DNA from: Hymenobacter sedentarius
Lineage (GTDB): Bacteria > Bacteroidota > Bacteroidia > Cytophagales > Hymenobacteraceae
Direction of reading: 5' to 3'
DNA: 64,000 nucleotides
Assembly (NCBI RefSeq): GCF_001507645.1
Contig: NZ_CP013909.1
Span: 434,001-498,000 of the forward strand
The position numbers and the translations under genes are program-made. The notes under the pieces are model-generated. The model ran no database searches. It was not told the origin of the DNA and worked only from the letters and a program-made list of their open reading frames with translations. Numbering within the stretch: position 1 is the stretch's first letter; the number at the start of each line of letters is the position of its first letter. Below are positions 17,156-26,349 of this stretch, in pieces.

Positions 17156-17305
17156 TGTCATGCAGAGCGCAGCGAAGCATCTTATCCCCGGAGAACGGCT
17201 CAGGCGTGATAAGATGCTTCCTTCGTCAGCATGACAGCCGATTGGGTTACCTGCGCGGTAGAGATGCTTCGCCGCGCTCTGCATGACAAATGCTAGTCAG
17301 CATGA
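17156..17305. repeat. Composite family A palindromes
   Basis: An inverted repeat at 17156-17236 (TGTCATGCAGAGCGCAGCGA ... TTCGTCAGCATGACA) is followed by a lone right arm at 17257-17288 (GGTAGAGATGCTTCGCCGCG then CTCTGCATGACA) and a short remnant GTCAGCATGACA ending near 17305. The two arms of the first unit differ in the CAGAGCGCAG versus TCAGCATG half, a mosaic also seen at 19079 and 26404. Confidence 0.88.
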
Positions 17306-17329
17306 CAGATGGAACAGATATTTTACTGC

Positions 17330-18985
17330 CTATTGCCCATTCTCAGTGATGCGCCACCAATCCAAATCGACGTTGCCGGCGTCGTTGGTTTTGCCGATGC
17401 GGCTGCAAAACACACCCACTTTGGCTCCAATCCACTTGCCTTCGCGGGCCTGGAAATCAGGCCCGATTGTTTCGAACAGCTTGCCGTCGCGACTGTAGCT
17501 GAAGCGGCACTTGGCACCGGGGCTCACCTGCACCCGCAGGTAGATGGTGCCGGAAGCCGGAGCGGCAATCATGAGCGGCGCGGCCCCGGTTTCGAGGGTG
17601 AGCTTGTCGGCATCGTGGCAGGTGGTTTGGGCGATGCGCCACTGCCCGTTGTGGCTCGTGACGGAGAGGTAGGCGTAGTCGAGCCCCATCATTATCAGCC
17701 CAACTTTTTCGCCGTCGAACCGGGGCGTGAAGGTGAGCTTGGTGGTGGCCGTGAAGCGCTCGGCCGGCAGCTTTTGCAGCAGCAGGTTGGGGGCTTGCCA
17801 GTAGTTCTTGAAGTCGGTGAGCAGCGGCACGGCGTAGAGGCGCAGGTAGCCCTGGGGCCCGTTGGGGAAGGCCCAGCCCAACTGGGGGTTGGCGTGCCAC
17901 TGCCACTGCAGGCCCAGCGCGGGGCCGCTGAATTCGTCGGACGTGGCCGGGGTGGCCAGGGGCTGCGCCGGGCCGGGCACGCGGGGCCTGCGGTAGGTGA
18001 GCACCGGCTGGCCCTTGCCGTCGCCGTCGGGGTCTTCGCCGATGACGGGCCAGTCGTTCTTCCAGGCCATGGGCTGCAGGTGCACCACCCGGCCGTAGGG
18101 CCCCTGGTCCTGGAAATGCAGAAACCAGTCCTCCTTGCCATCGGGCGTGTCGACCCACGCGCCCTGGTGGGGACCGTTGATGGTGGTTTTGCCTTGGTCC
18201 ATTACAATCCGGTCTTCGTAGGGGCCGAATACGCTCTTGGACCGCAGCACGGTTTGCCAGCCGGTGGGCACGCCGCCGCCGGGCGCGAAAATGTAGTAGT
18301 AGCCGTGGCGCTTGTAAAACTTAGGGCCCTCGATGGTGGGGTGCCTGGCGTGCCCGTCGAAGACCAGCACGTCGTCGCCCATGACTTGCAGGCCATCCGC
18401 GCTCAGACGCGATACGGCCAGAATGGACTTGAACCCGGCCCGGCTGCCGGCGAAGGCGTGCACGAGGTAGGCGCTGCCGTCTTCGTCCCACAGCGGGCAG
18501 GGGTCTATCCAGCCTTTGGCTTCCTTTATTAGCTTGGGGAGCTCCCAGGGGCCGGCGGGGTTGGTGGCGCGCGTCACGTAAATGCCGCGGTCGGGGTCCG
18601 GGTAGTAGAGGTAAAACTGCTTGTTGTGGTAGCGAATGGCCGGGGCCCACACGCCGTTGCCGTGCTGGGGCAGCCGGAACTCGGCCACCGGCAGCTGTTC
18701 CTGAAACGCGGCCCCGATAATGGTCCAGTTCACCAGGTCTTTGGAATGCAGGATTTGCAGGCCCGGCACGCTGTTGAAGCTCGACGAGGTGAGGTAGTAA
18801 TCGGTGCCGACCCGCACCACGTCCGGGTCCGAATAGTCGGCGTACAGCACCGGGTTTTTGTAGCTGCCGTTGCCCAGGTCCGGGACCCAAACCTGGGAAA
18901 GCGTGGCCTGGGCTGCCGCCTGCAGGCTCAAGCCGATACTCAAGATTACAACACTTCGAACTATCCGCTTTAGCTGTGCTGCCAT
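17330..18985 (-). CDS. Secreted GH43-family glycoside hydrolase
   Basis: A 551-residue protein with a signal peptide (about residues 1-27, LSLQAAAQA). The five-bladed propeller spans roughly 35-330: NPVLYADYSDPDVVR has the catalytic Asp, GWIDPCPLWDEDG the pKa-tuning Asp, and IEGPKFYKRHGYYYIFAP the catalytic Glu. The C-terminal 200 residues (from LATPATSDEFSGPALGLQWQW) form a beta-sandwich found in many GH43 xylosidases and arabinofuranosidases. In this locus it may trim arabinose or xylose side chains from pectin. The exact substrate cannot be read from the sequence. Confidence 0.88.
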   Translation of the reverse strand: MAAQLKRIVRSVVILSIGLSLQAAAQATLSQVWVPDLGNGSYKNPVLYADYSDPDVVRVGTDYYLTSSSFNSVPGLQILHSKDLVNWTIIGAAFQEQLPVAEFRLPQHGNGVWAPAIRYHNKQFYLYYPDPDRGIYVTRATNPAGPWELPKLIKEAKGWIDPCPLWDEDGSAYLVHAFAGSRAGFKSILAVSRLSADGLQVMGDDVLVFDGHARHPTIEGPKFYKRHGYYYIFAPGGGVPTGWQTVLRSKSVFGPYEDRIVMDQGKTTINGPHQGAWVDTPDGKEDWFLHFQDQGPYGRVVHLQPMAWKNDWPVIGEDPDGDGKGQPVLTYRRPRVPGPAQPLATPATSDEFSGPALGLQWQWHANPQLGWAFPNGPQGYLRLYAVPLLTDFKNYWQAPNLLLQKLPAERFTATTKLTFTPRFDGEKVGLIMMGLDYAYLSVTSHNGQWRIAQTTCHDADKLTLETGAAPLMIAAPASGTIYLRVQVSPGAKCRFSYSRDGKLFETIGPDFQAREGKWIGAKVGVFCSRIGKTNDAGNVDLDWWRITENGQ

Positions 18986-19014
18986 TGCTTGCTGCTTAGG
19001 GTATAGTCAAAAAA

Positions 19015-19161
19015 GAACGTCATGCTCATCTGGCGTCCGCGCAGTTGAAGCATCTCTACTGCTTCGTTGTAACGGGTCTGTCATGCTGACGCAGGAAGCA
19101 TCTTATTGCGCCTGAGTCGTTCCGCGGCGATAAGATGCTTCGCTGCGCTCTGCATGACAGA
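19015..19161. repeat. Family A palindrome with extra left arm
   Basis: A solitary left arm (GAACGTCATGCTCATC ... GAAGCATCTCTAC, 19015 to about 19064) precedes a complete hairpin at 19079-19159 (TGTCATGCTGACGCAGGAAG ... CGCTCTGCATGACA). Located between the FAH-family gene and the GH43 gene. Confidence 0.87.
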
Positions 19162-19198
19162 TGGCGCGTCAGCATCACAAGTAACTGAAGCCGACCAA

Positions 19199-20053
19199 CT
19201 AGCCCGCGTAGGCCTTCAGCACTTGGCGCGACGTGCCCAAGCCGTCGATGCCCAGCTCTACAACATCGCCGGGCTGGAGATATACCGGCGGCTTAAAGCC
19301 CAGGCCTACCCCGGCAGGGGTGCCCGTCGAGATAATGTCGCCGGGCAGCAGGGTCATAAACTGGCTGACGTAGGCGATGATGAAGGGAATGTTGAAAATC
19401 AGGTTGGCCGTGGTGCCGTCCTGCACCATGGTCCCGTTCAGGGTGAGCCAGAGGCGCAGGTTGTCCACGTCGCCTACTTCGTCGGGCGTGGCCAGGAAGG
19501 GGCCCACTGGCGCGAAGGTGTCGCAGCCCTTGCCCTTGTCCCAAGTGCCGCTGCGCTCCATCTGAAACTCGCGTTCCGATACGTCGTTGTGCAGCGTGTA
19601 CCCGGCGATGTAGCCGGCGGCATCGGCTTCCTCCACATAGGAAGCACGCTTGCCAATCACCACGGCCAGTTCCACTTCCCAGTCGGTTTTCACCGAGTTT
19701 CGGGGGATAATGATGTCATCGAAAGGCCCGACCAGCGCGGTGGTTGACTTCAGAAACAGCACCGGCTCGACGGGCGGCGTGGCGCCTACCTCGCGGGCGT
19801 GGTCGGAGTAGTTCAGCCCAATGCACACGATTTTGGATGGCCGGGCCACGGGCGGTCCCAGGCGCTCGGTATCGGCCACCAAGGGCAGCTGGCTGGCATT
19901 GGCCCGCACAAATTGAGCTAGCCGCTGCAGGCCATCGTGCTCAAAAAAGGCTTCGTTGTAGTCTTCGCCAAACGCGGACACGTCGTAGCGCTGGGTGCCC
20001 TGTAGAATGCCGGGCTTTTCCTGGCCGGGCAGGCCGTAGCGGATTAGTTTCAT
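19199..20053 (-). CDS. Fumarylacetoacetate hydrolase-family protein
   Basis: A 284-residue FAH-fold enzyme. PSKIVCIGLNYSDHA, PVLFLKSTTALVGPFDDI, the metal ligands in DWEVELAVVIGK and GYTLHNDVSEREFQ, and IISTGTPAGVG are all in family order. The closest types act on 2,4-diketo-3-deoxy sugar acids (rhamnonate or fuconate routes) or ureidoglycolate-like substrates. In a pectin locus a 2-keto-3-deoxy acid derived from rhamnose or fucose is plausible, but the dehydrogenases and dehydratase of that route are not in this window, so the substrate stays open. Confidence 0.85.
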   Translation of the reverse strand: MKLIRYGLPGQEKPGILQGTQRYDVSAFGEDYNEAFFEHDGLQRLAQFVRANASQLPLVADTERLGPPVARPSKIVCIGLNYSDHAREVGATPPVEPVLFLKSTTALVGPFDDIIIPRNSVKTDWEVELAVVIGKRASYVEEADAAGYIAGYTLHNDVSEREFQMERSGTWDKGKGCDTFAPVGPFLATPDEVGDVDNLRLWLTLNGTMVQDGTTANLIFNIPFIIAYVSQFMTLLPGDIISTGTPAGVGLGFKPPVYLQPGDVVELGIDGLGTSRQVLKAYAG

Positions 20054-20090
20054 AGCGAATAAGGGTGGAAAGGCGGGTTGACATAACGCA

Positions 20091-20196
20091 GAACGTCATG
20101 CTGAGCGCAGCCGAAGCATCTCGCGTGCTGTAACTAATCTTATTGATTGAGTCTACTATTGCACGCGAGATGCTTCGGCTGCGCTCAGCATGACGG
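20091..20196. repeat. Intergenic palindrome, family A
   Basis: Inverted repeat between the symporter and the FAH-family gene: GAACGTCATGCTGAGCGCAG at 20091, reverse-complement arm ending CGCTCAGCATGACGG near 20196, with GCACGCGAGATG closing the stem and an A/T-rich loop. Confidence 0.92.
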
Positions 20197-20219
20197 CCTA
20201 TGGCGCTTTGCCTGAAAGC

Positions 20220-21902
20220 TTACCAGTAAATGGTGTAGAGCGTGGTGAGGATAACCATGATGGCAATGGAGCCGATGGCAAAGCCGCGGGTGGTTTTGAA
20301 CATGCTCCGGTCTACTTCCAGGCCGTTGGTTTTTACGCCGCGGCTGGTTTCAAACAAGCTGATGAGCACCATGGCCACGATGCAGATGGCGAACACAAAG
20401 CCCATCCGGTCTAGGAACGGGATTTCATACACGCCGTCGGCGTTCTTCACCGCAAACCCAAAAGGCGCCAGGAACGAAAGGTCCGTGAAATTGGGCAGGA
20501 ACTTGAACAGCACCGACAGCAGGAAGCCACCGATGGTAGCGAACAGCGCCGCCGACGAGGTGGTCTTTTTCCAGAAGAAGCCCAGGATGAACATGGCAAA
20601 AATACCCGGCGACACGAAGCCCGTATATTCCTGAATGTACTGGAAACCGCCTTTCTTGTCGATGCCCAGGTGCGGCGCGATGAGCACGCCCAAAATCATG
20701 GCCACGATAACGGCGGCCTTGCCCACGTGCACCAGCTTCTTTTCCGAAGCCTCGGGGTTAATAACTTTCTTGTAGACGTCGAGGGTGAAGATGGTGGCAA
20801 TGCTGTTGGCTTTGCCGGCCAGCGAGGCCACCACGGCCGCCGTGAGCGCGGCGAAGGAAAGGCCCTTCAGGCCCACGGGCAGGATGTTGAGCAGCACCGG
20901 GTAGGCGCGGTCGGGGTTAAGCTCGCCGTTCTGCATCATTTCCGTGCTAAACACGTCGGATTTGTACAGCACGTAGGCAGCGATGCCGGGCAGCACCACA
21001 ATCACGGGCATGAGCAGCTTGAGGAACGCGGCAAACAGGATGCCGGCGCGGGCCGTGGGCAGGTCGGCGCCGAGGGCGCGCTGGGTGATGTATTGGTTGC
21101 AGCCCCAGTAGTTCAGGTTCACAATCCACATGCCGCCGAGCAGCACGGTCAGGCCGGGCAGGTCGATGAAGTTGGGGTTGTCCTTCTTGAATATCATCTG
21201 GAAGTGGTCGCCGGCTTGCTGCGTCATCAGGTGGAAGCCGTTGAGCACGCCGGTCTGGCCGCTGTGCTCGGCCACGAGGTTCAGGGCTAGGTAGGTGGTG
21301 GCCAAGCCGCCCAGAATCAGGAAGAACACCTGGATTACGTCGGTAAAGCCAATTACCTTCATGCCCCCTAGCGTGATAAGCACGGCAAACGCGGCCAGCG
21401 CGTACAGGCAGAAGTCGAGGTTGAGGCCGGCGATGCTGCTAATGGCGATGGCGCCGAGGTAGAGAATCGAGGTCAGGTTGACGACGATGTAGAGCGCCAG
21501 CCAGAAAATGGCCATAATCATGGCCACGGTGCTGTTGTAGCGCTGGTTCAGGAACTGGGGCATCGTGAAGATGTGATTCTTCAGATACACCGGGATGAAG
21601 AACGTGGCCACAACCACCAGCGTGATGGCCGCCATCCATTCGTAGGTGGCAATGGCCAGGCCCATTTTGAAACCCGAACCCGACATGCCCACAAACTGCT
21701 CGGCCGAGATGTTGGAGGCGATGAGCGAGGAGCCGATGGCCCACCACGTCAGGGAGCCTTCGGCGAGGAAGTAGTCTTTGGAATCGCCCTCCAGGGTACC
21801 ATCGTGGCCGGTTTTGCGCCGGTAAATCCAGATGCCGTAGCCGGATACAATGATGAAGTAAACGAAGAAAACGATGTAATCAATCGTAGAGAGCTTGTTC
21901 AT
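20220..21902 (-). CDS. Sodium:solute (sugar) symporter, SSS family
   Basis: A polytopic membrane protein of 560 residues from the ATG at 21902 (MNKLSTIDYIVFFVYFII). The frame extends to 21941, but the added residues are not hydrophobic helix. GSSLIASNISAEQFVGMSGSG is the helix-1 sodium/substrate region, NLNYWGCNQYITQRALGA and LKGLSFAALTAAVVASLAGK are SGLT-type signatures, and about 13-14 hydrophobic segments are visible. It likely imports a monosaccharide or uronate released from pectin. A weak operator-like site at 22035-22052 lies upstream. Confidence 0.92.
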   Translation of the reverse strand: MNKLSTIDYIVFFVYFIIVSGYGIWIYRRKTGHDGTLEGDSKDYFLAEGSLTWWAIGSSLIASNISAEQFVGMSGSGFKMGLAIATYEWMAAITLVVVATFFIPVYLKNHIFTMPQFLNQRYNSTVAMIMAIFWLALYIVVNLTSILYLGAIAISSIAGLNLDFCLYALAAFAVLITLGGMKVIGFTDVIQVFFLILGGLATTYLALNLVAEHSGQTGVLNGFHLMTQQAGDHFQMIFKKDNPNFIDLPGLTVLLGGMWIVNLNYWGCNQYITQRALGADLPTARAGILFAAFLKLLMPVIVVLPGIAAYVLYKSDVFSTEMMQNGELNPDRAYPVLLNILPVGLKGLSFAALTAAVVASLAGKANSIATIFTLDVYKKVINPEASEKKLVHVGKAAVIVAMILGVLIAPHLGIDKKGGFQYIQEYTGFVSPGIFAMFILGFFWKKTTSSAALFATIGGFLLSVLFKFLPNFTDLSFLAPFGFAVKNADGVYEIPFLDRMGFVFAICIVAMVLISLFETSRGVKTNGLEVDRSMFKTTRGFAIGSIAIMVILTTLYTIYW

Positions 21903-22222
21903 TGAGTGTAGTTGGTGTTGGAACGCCGCGGCTAGCCACATTTGCAGGGTGGCGCAGTGCTAGCGAAGCTAAGGGAAAGTAATGTTCCGCTAAAAAAACC
22001 GCTTCTGAAAGAAAAAACTGGTTTTTCGCACATAATCGTTTGTGCAACGGTTTCCGCCGGGCGCTAACGCTGGCTTTGCGGCGGCCTTCATCTGGTTGGT
22101 TTGGCCTTCAGCTACTTGAGCGCAGCAGAGCTAATAAAACACCTGGCTATGTCTCACCCATGGAGCATAACGAACTGTTTTTCATTCGAATATACAGATT
22201 GAAATTGAGCTGCCAGGCGAGC
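21903..22222. other. 320-bp intergenic region upstream of the symporter
   Basis: Contains a weak operator-like element at 22035-22052 and otherwise no repeat or coding sequence that I recognise. The preceding S9 peptidase gene ends at 22223, so this region probably holds the promoter for the symporter-FAH-GH43 group. Confidence 0.5.
22035..22052. promoter_or_regulatory. Weak LacI-type operator candidate upstream of the symporter
   Basis: ATCGTTTGTGCAACGGTT shares ATCGTT and AACG halves with the sites at 16909 and 29039, but the spacing is one base shorter and the CCGG centre is absent. It is about 130 bp upstream of the symporter start, the same distance as the stronger sites from their genes. 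Confidence 0.35.
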
Positions 22223-24268
22223 TTATTGGCCGCTGGAGGCGCTGCCTTTCGGCATGAGGTACTTGTTGTACCAAGCCAGGTAGCGGGCGTAGCGGTCCTT
22301 CACGTAGCTGGGCGTGTTGATGCCGTGAAACTGGCCGGGGTAGATAACGAGCTGCGTGGGCACGTTCAGGCTTTTCAGGGCCTGGTACATCTGCTCGGTG
22401 TTGAGCAGGGGCACGTTGAAATCCTTTTCGCCGCAGAGAAAAAGCGTGGGCGTGTGAATCTGGTCGGCGTGGAAGAAAGGGTACGACACGCGCAGGTACA
22501 CGTCGGTGTTCTTCCAGGGCGTGCCTAGCTCGGTTTCATAGTCGCGGATGTACTGGTCGGTGCCGTAGCCGGCCAGCACGTTGCCGATGCTGGCGCCGCT
22601 CACCGCGGCTTTAAAGCGCTGGTCGCGGGCAATAACCTGGTCGGTCATGATGCCGCCGTAGCTCCAGCCGCCCACGCCCAGGCGGTCGGGGTCGGCCAGG
22701 CCCTGAGCCACGGCGTAGTCGACCACGGCCAGTACGTCGTCTGTGTCTTTGTTGCCCCAGTCGGCGTAGATGGCCTTGCTGTAGTCGAGGCCGCGGCCCG
22801 AACTGCCGCGCGGGTTGGCCACCACCACGGCGTAGCCATTGGCCGCGAAGTACTGCCACTCAAACGAGAAGCCGTAGCCAAACTGCGACACCGGCCCGCC
22901 GTGAATGCGCAGCAGCGTGGGGTACTTGCGCCCCGCCTGGTAGCCCACCGGCTTGATAAGGAAGCCGCTCACTTGCGTGCCGTCCTTGCTCTTGGCCTGA
23001 ATGGGCGTCACGTCGCCCAGCGTGAGGCCGCGCAGCCACTCGTCGTTCTGCTTGGAAAGCGGGCGCAGGGCGGCCTTCTTGCCCAGCGCAAACACTTCGT
23101 TGGGCTGCTGGGCCTGGCCCGTGAGCACCGCCAGCTGGCCGTTGCGGGCCAGGGCGTAGTCGCCCACCTCCCGGGCGCCGGTGAGTACTTTTTCAATTTT
23201 GCCACCGGCGGCGGGCACGCGGGCCAGCGATACGGCGCGGTCATCCTCGAGCAGAAAGTAGAGACTTTTGCCGTCGGGGGCCCACTGGGGCTTGGTGGTG
23301 TTGCGGTCGAGGCCGGCGGTGAGGGCGCGCGGGGTGCCGCCACTGGCGGGCACCACCATCAGCTGGTGCAGAGCGTACACCAGCTGCTCCTTGGGGCCGC
23401 CCTGCACGAAGGCAATGCTCTTGCCGTCGGGGCTCCAGGCGGGGCGGCTGCCGTAGCGTGGCGCGCTGTCGGGCAATTCGCTCGTGGTGAGCGGGCGGGC
23501 CGTGGCCCCGGACTGGGCATCGATGAGGAAGAGGTCGAAGTTGTTGTGGCGGTCCGGGTCGGCCCCGCGCTTGCTGGAGAACACCAGCTGCTTGCCGTCG
23601 GGGCTCCAGGCGGGCAGGTACTCGTCGTACGCGCCGGGCGTAAGGTTCACGAGCTTGCGCGTGGCCACGTCGAACACGTAGAGGTGCTGGCGCTGCTTGT
23701 TGAGGTAGCCGTCGATGTCCTGTTTGAACTGAAACCGGTCAATGACGATGGGCGGCGCGGTTTTCTTCTTGGTCTTTTGAGCGGCAGAAAGGGAGTCGGG
23801 GTCGGCGTCGCGGATAATCAGGGCAATGCGCTTGCCATCGGGTGCCCATACGTAGTCCGACACGCTGCCGCGGAGCTTGGTTACTTTTTCGGCTTCGCCG
23901 CCGGCGCGGTTCAGCAGCCAGAGCTGGGCATCGCCGGCGTCGTCCTCGCCGCGGCTCGACAGGAAGCTCAGGTACTTGCCGTCGGGGCTGAAGCGGGGCT
24001 TGGTTTCGCTTTTGGGGTCGGTGGTGATGCGCAGGTTCTGCGAGCCGTCGGTGCGGGCCATCCACACGTCGGCGTTGCGCTTGTCGGCGGCCGTGTCGGC
24101 CCGCGTCACGGTGTAGGCCGCCCAGGCGCCGTCGGGCGAAAGCTGCGGGTCGGCCACGTCGCGAAGTTGAGCCAGGTCGCTCAGGCGCAGAGCCCGCGGC
24201 GTGGGAGTGGTTTGGGCGTGCCCCGCCAGCGGCAAGGCCAGAGAAGCCAGTAGTAAATACTTGTTCAT
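22223..24268 (-). CDS. Secreted S9-family (prolyl oligopeptidase type) peptidase
   Basis: About 681 residues from the ATG at 24268, chosen because MNKYLLLASLALPLAGHAQ is a clean signal peptide; the frame runs to a TTG at 24358. Residues about 30-400 carry WD40-like propeller repeats (SPDGKYLSFLSS, APDGKRIALI, SPDGKQLVFSSK, SPDGKSIAFV). The alpha/beta hydrolase domain has the nucleophile in GVGGWSYGG, the Asp in LCGEKDFNVPL and the His in YPGQFHGINTP. It cleaves peptides in the periplasm. Its place among pectin genes is unexpected and may be incidental. Confidence 0.92.
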   Translation of the reverse strand: MNKYLLLASLALPLAGHAQTTPTPRALRLSDLAQLRDVADPQLSPDGAWAAYTVTRADTAADKRNADVWMARTDGSQNLRITTDPKSETKPRFSPDGKYLSFLSSRGEDDAGDAQLWLLNRAGGEAEKVTKLRGSVSDYVWAPDGKRIALIIRDADPDSLSAAQKTKKKTAPPIVIDRFQFKQDIDGYLNKQRQHLYVFDVATRKLVNLTPGAYDEYLPAWSPDGKQLVFSSKRGADPDRHNNFDLFLIDAQSGATARPLTTSELPDSAPRYGSRPAWSPDGKSIAFVQGGPKEQLVYALHQLMVVPASGGTPRALTAGLDRNTTKPQWAPDGKSLYFLLEDDRAVSLARVPAAGGKIEKVLTGAREVGDYALARNGQLAVLTGQAQQPNEVFALGKKAALRPLSKQNDEWLRGLTLGDVTPIQAKSKDGTQVSGFLIKPVGYQAGRKYPTLLRIHGGPVSQFGYGFSFEWQYFAANGYAVVVANPRGSSGRGLDYSKAIYADWGNKDTDDVLAVVDYAVAQGLADPDRLGVGGWSYGGIMTDQVIARDQRFKAAVSGASIGNVLAGYGTDQYIRDYETELGTPWKNTDVYLRVSYPFFHADQIHTPTLFLCGEKDFNVPLLNTEQMYQALKSLNVPTQLVIYPGQFHGINTPSYVKDRYARYLAWYNKYLMPKGSASSGQ

Positions 24269-24402
24269 AACAATGAAGAAAGAGCGCCCAAGGCCGGGGC
24301 ACCGTTGAGCCGCTAAGCTACGCTTCAGGTCCCGGTTTTGCCACACCGGATGCGCCAAAGCCAGCTTAACTCGCCATCACCGCATTGCCGGCCCCGCTGC
24401 CG

Positions 24403-26334
24403 CTACTTGTTGCTCAGCAGCCAGGTGGCCAGGTCCTTGCCGGCCTGGAAGTTCTCGAACGTAGCCGGAATCTTGCGGCCGTCCACGTACTCGTTATACA
24501 GCCACGGGTCGCCGAGGACGAACACCCGGCCCTTGCCCAACCTGGCGGTGGCCATGATGACCTTGCCGTTGTTGGTGACCAGTGGCTGGGCCGGCGCCTG
24601 CACGGCCAGCACAGCTAGCTCCTTGATGTAAGCCGTCGCGGCGTTTTTAAACACCGCTTTGCCGGAGTTCAGCTCCACTTTGCCCTGCTCAAACTGGCTG
24701 CCTTGCACCATGTTCACGCTTTGGTCGGTGAACTGCACGCCGAAGTTTTTGGTCAGCTCATTGAAGTGCTTGATTTCGCAGTTGGCCGTGTCGTTGGCGA
24801 AGAGCACCAGCGTGCCGCCGGCCTTCACCCAGTCGGTTACGGCCTTGCTGTCGGCGGGCTGGATGTAGTGGGGCTGAGGGCTTTCCTTGCGCGTGTCGGG
24901 GTCCACGATGATGTAGACGCTCAGGTTCTTGAGGCTGGCCGCAGTAGGCGCGGTAGGAATGGCCACGGTCTTTGCGCCCAGCTCCCGTAACTGGTTGCCC
25001 CACAGCCAGAAGCCGCCGTGCGTGCGCTCTTCCCAGGTGTAGTGCCACTGCTCGGGCTCGCCGGTGATGCTGTTTTTGCGCATCTCGTGGTTGAAGAAAT
25101 AATCCAGTCCCACGGTTTTGTTCTGGCCGATGCCGTTTTCGGCGGCAATCTCCATCTCCGTGCTGGCCAGGATGAACGGGCCGACGCCCTTCAGGTCGTT
25201 CTTGCGCAGCGGCTCGCTGAGGTAGTAGTCGTAGGAGCCGTCACGATAGGGCTTGCCGCCCAGGCCGCCCACGCTCACCGTGCCATTGAAGGCCAACGCA
25301 CCGCCGGGCTCGGTGGCCACGAAGGACTTGAGCAGGCCTTCGTAGCCCTTCCGGGCCACCTGGGCGAAGCTTTTATCGAGGTAGCCCATGCGCACGCCCT
25401 TAGCCAGCGCGTACACAAACATGCTGCTGCCCGAGGCCTCGGCGTAGTTGCCCTTGCGGCCTTCCTGGGTCATTACCAGGCTCCAGGTGCCGGTTTTCGG
25501 GTCCTGGTACTTGGCCAGCACGGGGGCCAGGCGTTTCAGGGCCTTAACGAGGGCAGGCCGCTGCGGGTGGTTCTGGGGGAAGTAGTCGAGCACATCGACC
25601 AGCGCCATGCTGTACCAGCCGATGCCGCGGTCCCAGAAATTGGGCGACTGGCCGGTGGTTTTGTTGGCCCACTGCTGCTCGCGGCTTTCGTCATAGCCGT
25701 GGTAGAGCAGGCCAGTTTTGGGGTCCACCAGGTTTTTCTCAATCAGCGCAAACTGCTTGGCCACGTCGTCCAGGACAGCGGGCTGGTTGAACAGCCGGCT
25801 GTACTCGGCATAGAACGGCTCCGCCATGTACAGGCCATCGAGCCACATCTGGTTGGGGTAGGTTTTCTTGTGCCAGAAGCCGCCCTCTTTGGTACGCGGC
25901 TGGGTGTCGAGCTGCTTGCGGAGCAACTGCGCGGCTTTGATGTACTTATCCTGGTTGGGCACCGAAACCTGGCTGAGCAGCAGCAAGGCGTGGCCCGTGG
26001 TGATGTTGTCGAGTTGGTATTCGTCGGCCTTGTAGGTGCGGATGCTGCCGTCCTTCTGCACAAACTGGTCGATGTCTTTCTGAATGTAGGTGAAATACTT
26101 CGCGTTGCCGGTGCGCTGCCACACGCGTTCCAGCGCCTTCAGCATCAGGCCCTGCTCGTAGTCCCAGCGGGCCGTTTTGCGCGAGCCAATGACAATGGAA
26201 TCGGGGTGCCATCTGATGAAGGCATCGGCCATGCGCTGCGAGTACGCGGCGGGTCTCGCCGTCTGCGCCGAGGCGGTTTCACTCAACAGCGAAAGGCCCA
26301 GCAGCGGCAGCAGGAAACGGAGATTGTTTTTCAT
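24403..26334 (-). CDS. Unsaturated rhamnogalacturonyl hydrolase (GH105) with C-terminal GATase-like domain
   Basis: About 643 residues from the ATG at 26334, which opens a signal peptide (MKNNLRFLLPLLGLSLL). Residues about 35-400 form the GH105 alpha/alpha barrel: MWLDGLYMAEPFYAEY has the catalytic Asp, NFWDRGIGWYSMALVDVL and YAEASGSSMFVYALAKG follow. GH105 hydrates the double bond left by pectate or rhamnogalacturonan lyases and frees the unsaturated uronate that feeds KduI. Residues about 430-640 (VYIIVDPDTRKESP, VTDWVKAGGTLVLFANDTAN, GRVFVLGDPWLYNEYVDGRK) resemble a DUF4350/GATase-like domain that may bind substrate. Confidence 0.92.
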   Translation of the reverse strand: MKNNLRFLLPLLGLSLLSETASAQTARPAAYSQRMADAFIRWHPDSIVIGSRKTARWDYEQGLMLKALERVWQRTGNAKYFTYIQKDIDQFVQKDGSIRTYKADEYQLDNITTGHALLLLSQVSVPNQDKYIKAAQLLRKQLDTQPRTKEGGFWHKKTYPNQMWLDGLYMAEPFYAEYSRLFNQPAVLDDVAKQFALIEKNLVDPKTGLLYHGYDESREQQWANKTTGQSPNFWDRGIGWYSMALVDVLDYFPQNHPQRPALVKALKRLAPVLAKYQDPKTGTWSLVMTQEGRKGNYAEASGSSMFVYALAKGVRMGYLDKSFAQVARKGYEGLLKSFVATEPGGALAFNGTVSVGGLGGKPYRDGSYDYYLSEPLRKNDLKGVGPFILASTEMEIAAENGIGQNKTVGLDYFFNHEMRKNSITGEPEQWHYTWEERTHGGFWLWGNQLRELGAKTVAIPTAPTAASLKNLSVYIIVDPDTRKESPQPHYIQPADSKAVTDWVKAGGTLVLFANDTANCEIKHFNELTKNFGVQFTDQSVNMVQGSQFEQGKVELNSGKAVFKNAATAYIKELAVLAVQAPAQPLVTNNGKVIMATARLGKGRVFVLGDPWLYNEYVDGRKIPATFENFQAGKDLATWLLSNK

Positions 26335-26349
26335 AAAGGAAGGGTAACA

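Larger units (their letters stand above)
16780..17329. other. 550-bp intergenic region upstream of kduD
   Basis: Contains the operator candidate at 16909-16926, an A/T-rich stretch at about 17030-17130 that could hold the kduD promoter on the minus strand, and a composite family A palindrome at 17156-17305. On the minus strand TATATTG follows the operator within about 15 bp and resembles the TAnnTTTG box with one base missing. No coding sequence was recognised. Confidence 0.6.
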
